Assembly: GCA_030770535.1 (NCBI GenBank)
Contig: JASVEC010000024.1
Span: 372,001-436,000 of the forward strand
Length of the DNA: 64,000 nucleotides
Origin: Batkoa obscura
Lineage: Eukaryota; Entomophthoromycota; Entomophthoromycetes; Entomophthorales; Batkoaceae
Direction: 5' to 3'
Within the stretch, counting starts at the first letter, position 1. Every line of letters begins with the position of its first letter. Both the position numbers and the translations under genes were made by a program. Below are positions 1 through 13,300 of the stretch, piece by piece. The notes under the pieces were generated by a model. That model saw nothing but the letters and a program-made list of their open reading frames with translations, had not been told where the DNA came from and searched no databases.

Positions 1-2641
1 ATTAATAATAGCTTGATATTGAGTTAATATTAAATTAGCACACTTTTTTGTTAATGAAATTAATTGTTGGTTGGTATGAGTAGTGATAATATCTAATATA
101 TATAATTAATAATAAGATAGAATAATTGAACAAATAATTAGTTACCTTGACAAATATTAAGTATATTTTCAATATTTAAAAAATAAATATCATTAAATTT
201 AATATTTAAAAATATCTTAGATAACATTAATATACACCAATATAAGATAGTATCATTATTAAGTTTTAACCAATAATTTAGAATCAAATTAAATAATTTC
301 AATTTAATAATTTCATAATTAGGATGATATTTTAAACTTAATAAGATTGTATAGTTTAATTGTAATAATTTATTTAATATTATTATAGATATGCTATTCT
401 TTTGTATTGTTATTTGTGTATTATTATTTAATTGATTTATTAATGGAAGAAATATATGCTTATAAATACCTTGTTTTAATTTATTATTATTATTATTATT
501 ATTTGTTAAAATACTTTTATTATTTGTTTGATTCAATAAAATATTTTTACTTTTCCATTTTAAATTACCAATTTGATTATTATTATTATTAATCGTTTGT
601 TGCTGTTGCTGTTGCTGTTGTAAATTATCAATACTATTAATTAAATCAATTAAACCATCTACTGCTATTAAAGTATTAAATAAATTTAATTTATCTTCTA
701 AAATAAATTGTAAATAAATATCAATACAAGAATAAAATGACTTTTTTAGTATATAAACTATCATTTCTTTTCTTAATGCTAATTCCTCTTCTCTTTTTTT
801 GTCATCATTATTTTCTAATTTTAATAGTATTTTTATTAATTGTTGGCTTTCTTTATTTAATTGTTGTAAATCACTGTTATGTATTATTGATTTCATATGT
901 TGAATAGCTAATTGATTATATTCAACATTTTCTTTTTCTTTAAAGTATTCGATCAATTCAACTAAATTTCTAAAATATAAAATATTAATTATTATTAATA
1001 TGATTGTTATTTACGTTTACCTTGGTTCTTTAATTAAATTATTATTATTATTATTATTATTTAATATAGTGTTAATATCAATTTCACTTTCTATTTCTTC
1101 ATCGGAATCAAATGGGTCATTATCTTCTTTATTATTTATAATTTTAATTTCATTATCATTTAAGCCCTTATTCTCTATATTCTCTATTTTAATACTCTCG
1201 TCTTTACCAAATAAATATTCATAATAAATTAAATTGTTATTATTAAATAATTTAAAATTTAATTCCAATTGTAATTTATTATTATTAATAAATTTTAATA
1301 AAATAAAATAATTATATTTAATAAAATTATTTGGTTGTTCCATTATTTTAATAAAAAACGTATTAGTTAAACTAGAACTTAAATTAATATTTGAATTTTG
1401 TTTAATTGATTTAAATAATACAAAATAGATTTGATTCATGAAATTATAATCATTTAATTGTTGAATTGTAATGCTATTAAGTATTAACTCGATTAATTGA
1501 CTAACATTGTTACTATTTGATGAATTCTTAAATAAATAACTCATAAAATTGACTAATAAATTCACTATTTTTAATTTGAAATTTTCTTTCATAATAACTT
1601 TAAATAGCCCGTTTTTAAATAGGTGTTCTTGTACAACATCTTTTTTATCTTTTAATTCATAAAACAATCCTATTATTATACTATTATTAATATTCTTATC
1701 ATCAAATTCATTTTGGTTTAATAATCTTTCAATATCTTCTTCTTTTTCTTCTTCTTTTTCTTCTTCTTTATTATTGCCCTTTAATAAATTTAAAATCATT
1801 AATATTAATTCAATGTTAATTAATTTAAATTCCTTGATTGCTAATATTGATCCTAAACATTCACCTTTTTGTTGTTTTTTTATATTGTTGATGAAACCAT
1901 CGAGAAATAAATCTATAGAATAAAACATTATGAATAGAAAATAGAAAATAGTAATTATTTATACTTACCCAAATATCTCAATCGATGTAACTTTAATATA
2001 AAATAAGTAAATATTGGTTGACAGTTTTGGTAATCTTGTACAAAATAAGTACTTATTTTATTTCCCAAAAGTTTAAAATAAGTCCTATTTAAAACAATCA
2101 ACATTAACGGTAATAGCCATATTATCTTCACAATCTTAAGTTACCTTTTATTACCAAAACTCCATTTTTCATTTACAAAAATATTCCAACTGCATACTTT
2201 ATCTGTTAAAAACGCTAATGTATCTGTTAAAGCAATAACAAAACTTTTGTTTTTTTTATTCTTTTCCAAAATAGCTTCAAATTCTATATTAATCACTATT
2301 TGATTCAATAGATACAAACAAGTGGTTATTATCCTTTGTGATTCTTTTTCTTTTAATTGTAGTTTAATATAAAATAATAGGTTATTAATACTAAAGAGTA
2401 TTAATTTATCATGGACGAAGTATGATTCGATGATTTTAATTCTTTTTTCAATCGAGTCCTTACCATCTTTTAATGAATCCTTAAGTTGAAATAGTAATAT
2501 ATTATGAAATTGAGTAATCCATTTAGTTTGTATGTCCCCTTTTACTATAATTTCGAATGTAGAATCTAATAGTTTCCAAGCTTCTTGTTGTTTATCATTT
2601 TCAAACAATTGATTTAATAAGTTAAATTTATCTTCTAGCAT
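1..2641 (-). CDS. Unrecognised alpha-helical protein, C-terminus beyond window
   Basis: I do not recognise this gene. The start chosen is the ATG at 2641 (MLEDKFNLLNQLF); an in-frame ATG lies 18 nt further upstream. Exons join cleanly: about 2641-2148, a short exon at about 1969-2085, about 1872 down to 1023, about 960-143, then an exon open to the window edge. Introns have GTAAC/GTAAGT donors and TAG acceptors. The product is Leu/Ile/Asn-rich and helical throughout, resembling an ARM/HEAT-like scaffold. In its middle it has a Glu/Lys-rich stretch, an acidic DPFDSDEEIESEID motif followed by poly-Asn, and further on a poly-Gln run next to more Asn. No signal peptide or membrane span is visible. 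It is transcribed divergently from VPS60, with 99 bp between start codons. The acidic SDEE motif recalls large scaffold or nucleolar proteins, but I would not assign a family. Confidence 0.7.
600..621 (-). repeat. Poly-Gln-coding trinucleotide tract
   Basis: TTGCTG/TTG repeats on the + strand read as consecutive Gln codons on the minus strand inside the first gene. Neighbouring ATT runs (about 481-503 and 578-592) encode poly-Asn. Confidence 0.7.
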
Positions 2642-2740
2642 GGTTAGAAAAAAATACAAAAGTGAAATTCTTAAAAAGTGCCATTTTCAAGTTCAATCAT
2701 TGCATTTTTTCATTTTTCATTTTTTCAACAATCTATACAA

Positions 2741-4023
2741 ATGCATCGCTTTTTCGGTAGTAGTAAACCACAATTAGATAAACCTAATTTACAATCAGCA
2801 ATCAAAAATGTAATTATCATATAATCTTATCTACTTTTACCAACCAACTAACCAAACTGACCTCTCTTCTTTTTCTAGGCAGATGAAAGAGTGAGTGGTA
2901 TTGATTTAAAGATTAAGAAATTAGAAGCGGAATTAATACGCTATAAAGAACAATTGAGAAAGTTACCTAATGGATCAACAAGAGTAAGTAAGATTTTTCA
3001 AGTTAAATAAAAAAAGTAGATGGAGTTTTGTTTCATACATTGTGCTTTGAGATTAACTTTACTTTTTTTAAAATAGAATAATGTGCAACAGAAATGCACA
3101 AAGTTATTGCAGCAGAGGAACATGTAAGTTTAATATATTAGCAAACAAATAAATTAGTATTAATTTTTTATTTTAGGTACAATAGACAAAAAGAGCAAAT
3201 TGAAAATCAAATATTTAGTATGGAACAAACAGAATTTACTACAGAAAATATCAAAAATAGTATAACTACAGTTAAAGCTATGAAGGAAGCTAGTAAAGAA
3301 TTAAAAAGGGAATATAAAAAAGTGAATGTAGAACAGATTGAAGTAAGATTAAACTATTTTTTGTTTTATCATTAATATTATTATTCTACAAAAATCATAA
3401 CGATATAACAAAAAAAATAGAATAAACAAAATTCAGATAGTTTGTTTTATTTTTACTAACCAATTTATTATTTTATTGTTATAAACAGTCATTACAAGAT
3501 GAATTAGCTGATCTCATCGAAGACTCTTCATATATTCAAGAAGCATTAGGTAGAGGGTATGAAGTGCCAGATGATATTGATGAATCCGAATTACAAGCTG
3601 GTAAATTGATTATGTTTCTTTACTTCTATCATAACAAAAAGAATTAAACTAAATCAAATGATTAAACAAAACCAATGAATACTACCATTGAGAATAAATA
3701 CTAATGACAATAATAGAATTAGATGCCTTGGGTGATGAATTAACTTTTGAAGAAAGTGAAGGTATTCCTAGTTATTTACAAGAAAATGACGACAAAATGC
3801 CTGAGTTTTTGGATGAATTAAATCAATTAGAAACTGAATTGGTAAGTACAATTAATCCTTATTTAATTGGAACATTATATTTATCTATATTTCTTTTATC
3901 TAGCCTAATTTAGAACAAAAGGCAGGAGGTAAGTGGATTCCTATAACAGAAAGTGTTTTTGAATTAATTGATTAATTTATATTAGATAATAAACTGGAAA
4001 CTAAACCAGTAAAAGCGGATTAA
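2741..4023 (+). CDS. VPS60: ESCRT-III-associated protein Vps60/CHMP5
   Basis: This is a Snf7-family protein of the Vps60/CHMP5 class, which acts with ESCRT-III and Vta1/Vps4 in multivesicular-body sorting at the endosome. The start is MHRFFGSSKP, the family's usual beginning. After splicing several short introns it reads through ADERVSGIDLKIKKLEAEL, a helical charged core with NMEQ/SMEQTEF and TTVKAMK (helices 1-3), then EDSSYIQEALGRGYEVP and ELDALGDEL, both hallmarks of CHMP5. The last exons give an acidic tail ending in KPVKAD. Total length is about 225 residues, as expected. The terminal exon begins after an ATTAG acceptor near 3984 and stops at 4023. Identification by family motifs is strong; function is inferred from the family. 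Confidence 0.93.
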
Positions 4024-4700
4024 TTAATTGATGTCATGTAAACTAGTAGAAGTATAGTTGTTAAGTAGCACTCAATGACTTTGAATAAATAAATGAAATC
4101 TATAACTTTTATTATCAGACTAAATAAATATAATACAAATACACGCAGATATAAACTATTGATAATATGATAACTAATTCAATGTTATTTAGATATCAAA
4201 TAAATTAACTACAGTATGCTCTGATTTATCTAATTAGAATCCAGTACCGATTGTATTAATTGAATAGGAATAATTAAGTTTAAATACAAAAAGAGATATG
4301 AATAGTATTAAATAAAATTTATTTAGCAAAATTTTGATAATATAATATAGCAATTAGTTGCTTCTCTTTGTCTCTTGTCTGTTCTTCAAATAGGCTGGGA
4401 TAATTAAACTTTCTTTGGTTTTTTGATTATATTAAGCAATATTGATTTTTTTAGTTCTCATTTAATAATTAAATAAAATTAATTGTAAAGCACAGTTGCT
4501 ATGTTTGGCTTCTTGAGATAATTTACAAATGTTGAAGTTACTTTGATTCAGCTGGTACTAATAATGTTAAATTAGCTTTTAAATTTAAATTTAGGATTGT
4601 TATTTCATAAAAATTCGCTACTCCCAAAACTTACAAATTAGGAAAGCAACTCAAAAATCTAAATAGTTGATAGAATGCTGGCTTAAATGTATGAGTTTGG
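4024..4700. other. Intergenic, no gene seen
   Basis: AT-rich DNA between VPS60 and the first MITE. Stops interrupt every frame and I see no conserved motif or RNA gene. Confidence 0.5.
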
Positions 4701-4704
4701 ATAT

Positions 4705-4801
4705 GAGGATGTATTTTTTATTTAAAAAATTTACTAACAATCTTTCCACTCGCAAATAGTGTTTAAAAAGTAGAGAAGTAATGAAATAAAGAAATATCTT
4801 C
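4705..4801 (-). mobile_element. MITE copy A (ATAT-flanked)
   Basis: About 97 bp, starting GAGGATGTATTTTTTA, flanked by ATAT at 4701-4704 and 4802-4805. It keeps the family core (CTTTCCACT...AATAGTGTTTAAAAAG) but the GGGG/CCCC ends are eroded. Strand convention for all copies: + means the TTTCATTA-bearing end is on the left. Confidence 0.75.
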
Positions 4802-4911
4802 ATATATTTAATATTTTCATAATTAACTTACTATTGGTAATAAAATATCCTTTTTGATTAAATCTTTTTTATCAGAAATTTCTTTAATATCTAAATTAAT
4901 AGTAAGAAAAA

Positions 4912-5870
4912 TTATAGTATAAATATCAATTTGTAAAGAGAACATCTTAAGATATTGTTTACTAAGGGAATTTTTTTGGTTATAGTTATATTAGTTGATG
5001 TTAATTTATAAAGTTTTGTTAAAAGAACATTGTAATTTTCTTCGTTATAGCTTGCTTCTAAAATTTTGATTGTCTCATGGCTGTTTTCATCTATTACTAA
5101 ATCAAAACCCCTTATGTTTGTTGCCTTTATGCTTTTGAAATTATTATAATCTCCAAGATAATCTTTAATAAAATTTAAATTAAATCTCCCATGTAACTGC
5201 AATTCTATGTTGGAAATAAACTTATCTTACGCTTTATTTTGTTGAATGGTTTATCTTACTGCATTCAAATTTAACTTTCTTTAACTTTTTAAATATCTCT
5301 TTAAGTTCATTTAAGCCACTGAAGTTGAAATCATAAAGAAGATCTATACGAAGTAAACTAGGATGACTTGGATTCACATTTTTAACACAGTTTTGGAAAT
5401 TGCATTAGGACTTTCAATTCTTGATTGCTCTAGTTGACTTAAAATGTTTCTAAAAACTCCAAAATAATAATATAATTTACACTCAAAATTCTTAACCTTT
5501 TAAGCTTTGAGGGAGTTTTAATTGTATAATATTGGCGCTGGTACCATTTTGAATATTTACGCTATTCTTATAAATTTTATCATAATCCATTGAGACATTT
5601 GGGCAGTTGTGTTTAGATACTTGACATTTATGTGATACATGAATGATTTCTCCAATAACAAGCCATCCTTCTTAATAGATTTTTCTTGATGTACCCATAG
5701 TTTATTAACCCTGACATTATTATAAAAGGAATGCCTTAAATTATAATCAATGGGTTTATCAGCTATCAGCATCTTTCTCAATGCCTTTATTTGACAAATA
5801 GAGTTTAAACAAGCCATCTGGCTCATAGAATTTAAATACATCTTCTAGAACCTGCGTAGATAGGAATCTC
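4912..5870 (-). pseudogene. F-box/LRR-like family remnant 1
   Basis: This is a decayed member of a local paralogous family (see also 14980-15916 and 16729-18166). Its N-terminal region reads LRFLSTQVLEDVFKFYEPDG, matching the other copies' LKFxQLxNIxLEDxFKxxDPEG block, but the frame shifts shortly after. Downstream, WVHQEKSIKKDG matches WSYQENFIKKNG of copy 2, and the C-terminal block GRFNLNFIKDYLGDYNNFKS matches DFNLNFVDKYLGD and YDFGLKYLGN in the others. The N-terminal pattern resembles a degenerate F-box and the rest leucine-rich repeats, both tentative. Several frame changes and stops separate the pieces, so it is almost certainly nonfunctional. Confidence 0.65.
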
Positions 5871-6120
5871 AGCCTAGGAGATGGCTTTTATTTTTCTATA
5901 TGGCAAATTAGTAAGAAAAAAGAATTATTTTTAGTTTAGATTTGTTAAAATGGTATTAAAATTTTAAACTTACATTTTACATGAAAAATATCATTGACTG
6001 AAAATGAAAAAGGAAAAATGGAAACGTAACGGGCTAAAAGATAGTATGATTGGTTAAAAAGCAATATAAGAATATAAATGGTTTGCTTCTGAAAGTAATC
6101 TTTATTTAACTTTATTTACT

Positions 6121-6345
6121 TTATTTTAGCAAAGGAGTTATTTAATAAAAATTTAATGTCAGCTGGAAGTCAATGTTTGAACAAACAAAAATAGATGGAA
6201 TGAAATTGATAGTAATAGACTAAATAAAAAGGGTAATTTAACTACTTCTTTTAAGCAATCAAAGCAGGAGACTTCTAATAATTTCATTATGGATATTTAT
6301 GTTTTATTATTGATTCTATTGTACCTTGCTGTTGTTTTTATATAA
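6121..6345 (+). pseudogene. Fossil 3' copy of the GPI-type protein at 29403-29831
   Basis: The interval matches the C-terminal half of the gene at 29403-29831, on the opposite strand. Conserved blocks include SFKQSKQETSN-FI, DI..LLL and the terminal hydrophobic VVFI followed by TAA. Upstream, the homologous YFNKKDAFDKGC region has become stop-ridden and frameshifted, and no start or signal peptide remains. Because the C-terminal hydrophobic tail is best preserved, either the duplication covered only the 3' end or it was lost last. The stop codon ends at 6345. Confidence 0.8.
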
Positions 6346-7320
6346 CAAATTAAATGACTTTCAACTTTCAACTTTTTTTCGAATATTTGTTATGTTTTTA
6401 TTTAATGTCATCTTAAATAAATTTAGCCAGAAGTCAAAAGACGAGCTAAAGAAGGTTGTTCTCCTAATTACTACTATAATACACTTCAAAAATAGCTTTT
6501 TTAGTTTAAGCTCATCAATACAATAATAGTTAAGAAAAATAATTAGTTAAAACCAAAAATAATAAAATTATAACAAATCCATCTAAATTGGGTTTAATAT
6601 ATAAAAAGGACAGGTATCGCATTTTTTACAGAAATAATCTTTAGATGCATAGGTATTAAATTATGTAACAAAAGTAGTTCTGTATTATTGTCAAATTTTA
6701 ATCGATTTTTACTCACTATTAATCATTGAAAATCTAAGCCTAGTAGTTAACTGTTTTCATTCATTGTATTTTAACCCTTCGTATACGATAGACGAACTAT
6801 ACTTTTTTGTTAAAGCTTGGTTATGGCACGTTTAACTTGTCTAATTTGGACTCTAAGCAAAAATTCCAGTTCAATCAAACTTTTTAAAAAGTTTGATATC
6901 TAAAGGGTTACAAAAAAAATACAAATGCAACATTTATAGCAAGCATTTTTATACAAAACAAGTTTACACAAATGTACTTAAGAAACTAGACATTTCTTGA
7001 CCAAAAATTGCTATTAAAAATACATCGTATAGCATAATACATTCATTGAACTTATAATTTTTTTTCAAGTTTTAACAAATTAATAAAGCGATTTTGAAAT
7101 ATCAATGATATTTTCATGATTTGAGTAGCTGTATATTTTTTAAAGTATCACTATTGTTGAGTTTTTTAAGAAGTAATATACCATGATGTATAAACTCTAA
7201 GAGAATCCGCTTTTTTATATAATGAAATTAAATAAGCATAAATATAGGTATAAATTTCATTAATAAAATGCTATATATTTAGTAAAAAATTGATATAGAA
7301 TGGAAAAATAAAGGAGAACC
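6346..7320. other. Intergenic, no gene seen
   Basis: Nearly 1 kb of AT-rich sequence downstream (3') of STT4. The only sizeable ORF (6326-6526, +) has no family motif and overlaps the fossil's end. No MITE or RNA gene recognised. Confidence 0.5.
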
Positions 7321-10300
7321 TTAATGTGGAATACCTAAATCATAGATTAACTTCAAACGAGACAAAAATAATGGAATATAAGACTTACCATTAGTAGCAA
7401 ACTGGAAGGAATCATAGAGTACAGTACGTTTATTGCCATAAGATTCACTGATCCTAGCAATCATAAAATCTGCAGCTGCTCGTTCTGATTTGTCTAGTTG
7501 AAAACGCCATCTTAAATTTTTGATAGTATTTTCTCCTAAAATAATGAAAAAATTATATTAATTAAATTCAATCATTATCAACTCTGTTTTTACCTTTAAA
7601 GCATGGTAAACCAGAATCCAACATCAATTGAACTACTTGAATAATTTCATTGGCATAAGGTCTAATTGAAAAGTTAAAAAATAAGCGCTTCGATCTCAAT
7701 TAAAGTAATAAATCAAAATTACCTAATAGCAAGATAGGCCTTAATGCATAGTTCAGTAAACCAACGATAAGGCTGGGAAGTAGAAGAACCACCCATAACT
7801 TGTATCATTTCAGTAGTAAGCTTAAAAGGTGAACTTTCAAAGTTAATGCCACCAGGGGATATCTCTAATATAAAACCGAAATCTGATTTATATCGCTAGC
7901 ATTAGTACAATCCAGTTATTATTAAACTATAAATTACCTATATGAATAGTATGTCCATCCTTATCAATCATAATGTTACCATTATGACGGTCTTTGATTT
8001 GTAAGATATAAGAAACCACAGAATAGGCTGCTACACTTTGAACATACGCATTTCTGGCCTTTATTTTTATTTAGAGTTTATCACAAAAATTAAATATAAT
8101 AAATTACTTTTTGATAATCAATTGAATTATAACCACCATAAGTAGCAAGGAAATAACTAAAATAAATTAGAAGAATTCAAATAAACTACCGTTTCATTTC
8201 TTACTTATTAAGGTCATTAACCTTTTCCCTACCAAGCTGATCTCTAGAAATAGAATTGGGAATAGCATCAATAACACCACACTAAAAACAAACCAGAGTT
8301 AAAACCATTGTATTTACAAATAATAAACTTACTCCAGGTGAAGTAGCCACAATACGATAAGGGAAGAGATAAAGATCCAGTCCAAAATTAGAATAAATAT
8401 TTTTAAAGATAGCTATTAATTGTAAAGCTAAAACGTCTTGTCTACAATCATCCCCTACTTTAAAGACAGCTGATTGCCAAACATCTTTATAAAGTGGTGC
8501 TTTTTCTTTTTCTTTTTCTTCTTCTAATTCTTCTGGTGTTTCATTGATGATTTCGACTTCTTTACGTATTTTAAATGTGGCCATAAAAGGCGCCTAAAAT
8601 AAAATTATATTTAATTAAGTTGATATCAAGATAATTAGCAATTACTTTAGCATGAGATTGTAAAGGTCTTCCTGATTTATAGTCAATATCAATGACTTGG
8701 CCTTCTGGATTACTAGGTAAATATACTCCAACTTCCACTTTAATTTTTTTCATTTCCTCATCAATTTTTTTCTGAAAGAATATATCTTTAGTTTTATATA
8801 ATATTACAACCATGTTTCATTTACCTTTTTTTCTTCCTTTGGTTTTTTAATGTATGGTTTCAAAATACCTGAAATACCTGTTACTTTATTAAAAAACTCG
8901 AACTCCTTATTGTAAAACTCTTTATCAGCACCAGATAATTGATGTACAATTTTTTCAATAATCATTTCTAGTTTTTCCTTAATGACATCTGCTTCTCCTG
9001 TCGTTTCATTACGTAAAAAGTTCGCCTTCATATTCCATATAATCTGGTGTGCAAATAATTGACTCACCCTTGCCGCATCTAATATGAATTTCTCGACATA
9101 ACCGAGGCGATCATAACGTAAAGCTTGTACCGTTTGTGGGATGTAAAAGAATACTACATCCACTGGATGGTAGTGTAATACCCTCATCGAATATTGTAAG
9201 ATGTAAGGGTCGTCATTGGCTATGGTAGCTAAAAAGGAAGCTGCTGATATGGGTGGTACTGGGGCCCAATAGAGAAGCCACTGTAGATATAATAAGTATA
9301 AAAATAACACCGATACCATTAAAATTTACCTTATGGAATAGTGGATCAATAATTTTACGCTGAGATAAAAAGTAATTTAAAGCTTCACTATAGCTGGTAA
9401 CTTTAATAGGATCCTTTAAAATTAAACCTTGTAATTCAGTTTCTATTACAGATTGTTTAAAACGATCATGAAGATGCAAGGCTAATTTAGGATTAATATC
9501 CCATGCTAATCGGATCGCCATCCTCCAACTATCCTATAATGCAAGATATATATGTTAAATCATCTTTGATTAACTAATTATTATACTCTTTACCTCAGTC
9601 ATGAATTTTTCAATATTGTTGATACCATCGGATTGCATAGGATCAGTAGCAGTAGGAACTGGATGATTTAAAGTCCTAAGACGACTCAATTCATTTTCAG
9701 TTAACAATTGTAATAATCGACGGCTCTTTTGAAATTGTAAAATGATTTCTTCTTTTGATTTATCTAAAATAAATCGATCATTGGCCTTGGCTGATTTAAA
9801 CTCATTGGTATCATTGAACAAAATTGATAAGCTAGAATTCTCTCTACTGCTTGCTTTAGTCAAATCTAATAAATTCATATTTAAGATCTCAGTATCCATA
9901 TCCAAACTTTGTTTAAATCGTGCCATCATATTAAATTCATCTATACATAATTGTTTATTTCCAGAACTATTCCATCTAATAAAATAATAAATAGTAAGAT
10001 TTCTATTCTTTTGCTATAAATATAAATTTTTTACCTTGGAGGAGTCATAAACCATGCAAAAGCAAATCCATAAAGTTCACTACGGAATCTAGTTTCATAA
10101 ATTGGATCCAAATTATTTTTTCTCAACATTTTAAGTCCTAATAATAATAATCGAAAGCGAGGTTCTCTAGCCACTGGATTGGTAGTAGTATCCTTTGCAT
10201 TTTTAAATGTGATAAGTAAAATGCGCGCAATAATCTGTAAGATTTCTGGATTCGTATTTGTGAATGCGTCATAACGAGTGACAAAGAATTTGATCCAAGT

Positions 10301-13300
10301 AGCATGAGGATTGATAGAGTTATACACCAATTTAAATTTACTTGATTTAACTTGTGGGTCCGTAGGTGTATACTCCATCTTTTGTACAAATGGATTGGCG
10401 GTATCTAACTTGATGGAAAATAACCCTTTCTTTTGTACGATTGTCCAGATCCAACAAAATTGTATCTCATTCATTAATCTAACTTCAAGATCGCTTCTTT
10501 CTGTAGATACCCACGACCAGATACTTGATGCTAACTTAATTGATTCTGTAGTAAATATATAAACTGGAATCCAACATACATAACGTATTAAATCATAATC
10601 TACTTTATCTTTTTGTAATACTAACCAAGCAGCAGCTTCATTGAGGGTAATCTTAAGTTCATTCTTACTTATAGGAGTATGGGTTTTTGACAGTCCATAA
10701 AGCTCCTTAAGTTTAACCTTTAAACTTATGAGGTATTCTTCTGCTCCCTTTCCATTGACTCCATATTCTAAGGATGACACTCGGCCATTAAAGTACGATT
10801 TCATTATTGAGCTTCCTGAAAACTGGGATGTATTATCGGGTGGCGAAGCTGCCAATTGATTGATTAAATCTAAATTTATTATTATCTCATTGTTATAAAA
10901 TCAAATTAAGTAAGATTACTTGAAGATTGATGAAATTGGGGAAGTAAACGACCATATTTCATAGCTAATGAACGACCATAATGAATACCAGTTGAAGTTT
11001 CATAAGTAGCGGTTTCATAAAGATAAGCCTATATCAATAAATAAATAAATTTTTTGATCAATTATTGAGATAAAATCAACCTGTAAATGATTATCCATTT
11101 CTGAGGCAGCTACATTTTTACCAGAATGCAACCATTTATTAACTGAGTCACTAAATTGGGACAGTAGTTGCTTACGATAGTTATAAGAATCAGGTAGCTG
11201 AATTGTAACGCCCACTAACTCTGAAGTGAATTCAAATACTGGGCAATACTAACAAAAAATAAGTTTAGATCAAAACTGAAAGTATATTAAATAACCTACC
11301 TCATCCTGCATTTCCCCTTCACAGCCTTGCCATAACAACTGTAACAATTCTAAAGCAGTATATAAGATCCTACGGTGATAAATTAACTGTGGAAAAGCAT
11401 CAAAGAACTTTTTAGCACAATGTAAAGATACTAACACCATCTTTTCAACACGATGGCAACAATTAACCAACACGTTTTGAAGCTGAGAAATAACTGAGTT
11501 ATTGAGGATTAATCCTAAGCCCACATTTTGAGATTCTGCCAAGAATTTAGTCGATACCTATGATAAATTTAATAATATCAAAATAAGCTTTTAAAACGAT
11601 ATTACATCATCAGCGATAGCTTCTACTAATACAGCCAATTTACTAACATTAACCGATTCATTTGAGAAATAATTTAAAATGAAACTAAAATTTCCAGAGT
11701 TACAACGCATAATCTCAATATGGTATAATGAAAGTAAGAAGATAATTTGAGCAAAGTTAAGATATCGAATTTCGTTACTATGGGAGGGAAGTACTTGAAT
11801 CAATTGATTTCTCATTTTTAATAGCTCCTAAAAAATAATGAACACAAATAGTATCGTCAATAAATTAAACTACCTGCTCACTAAATGCCCTTCTTAATAC
11901 AGAATTATACTCCAAATCAGTATCCAAATAATTACCTGAAGAATTTGGAACCAAAATTGGTGATTTAGCAGCAATGTCTAACATAGAAGAGCGCCATTCT
12001 TTAACCCAAGTGGATTCAGAAACAAAGTCGTACAGCACACAATGGAACCAGAAATTCCTAAAAGCACCTTGTAACTCTTCATCAGGGTTTAAGTGAGGGC
12101 TAAAATCCTTAGTGCACAAAATTTGACTTAAAATTGGTAATAAGATCCCTAATTCACCAGAAATAGCAGTGATCTGTACACCTTTCCTCTTTTCTTTCAA
12201 AGATCTTTGAATGTGCACCCCTTTTTCATTTGCTAATGCTAACATATATCTAAAAAAAGAATCACATTTGTCGATATTTGAGTGAATTTGATAGGAAATA
12301 GAATAATAGCACTTCAATATAGTTGACATTAATGTTTTGCTATCAGCTGATGTTTCTGCTTTACTGATAGCAGAAAATATTTCTAAGATTTCTTCATATG
12401 ATCGATCCGATACTGATAATACAATATCTGATAACTTTTCCAATATAAAAGCACGTGTTGCTTGGGTACCAGTAGCAAATTGGCGACACAACATAGTCAC
12501 TGCTAAATCCGATACATCATTGTTTTTTGCATTTTGGCCAATACTTGCTATAGCAGAAATAATGCTTTCAATTAAAACTAATTTTCTATCTCCACTTTCA
12601 CTGAAGCTATTGCAATTTTCATTGATAGAAAACATATGATTAACTAAAAAATGAATTGTTGATATTGCTGTTTCAGTATTGAATTTGACGCTGTTAGCCA
12701 ATCGAGAAGAGGACACCTCTCTGATCTCAAATAAACTGGCTTCGCTCAAGTTGCGCCCATTGTCTGATATTGGAGTAGTAATGAACTTACAACATATATT
12801 AGATAAAGAAGCATGTGATTCTGGTAAGTTGATAGATAAGATAGAGATACATTCTAAGGTAACAGTAACCAATTTAACAGCATCCGCATCCTCAAGTTTT
12901 GGATACAAAATCATTAATATGTCCGTTAATTTGATAGTCAACTTTTCTTTTAACTCTCTCAAATGAACACAAGAAAGGGTAGCTACCCTTAAACTGCAAA
13001 TAAAAAGCTCCAGCTGTCCCTTTTCAAGCTTCAATGTATCTCCCGCCTCTTTTTCAATAAAATATGTTTCAATTGAAGAAAATATTTCTAACGCCATATA
13101 ACATAATCCATGCAAAGCAGTTCTTGATTCTTCATTCAATTCGATAGCTGATGTACCTGGATTGTTGGACAAATACTTTATACAACCACTTGTAGATAAA
13201 GTTTGACTATTTTTGGGCACTTTATCATAGTTTACTTTTCTAACCAAAAAATTCAAAGTGACTTGTAAATTTCTAAAGATAATATTATTGCTTGATACCT

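Noticed and set aside
12337-12966. Two + strand ORFs inside STT4
   Set aside because: Shadows of the long STT4 exon on the minus strand.
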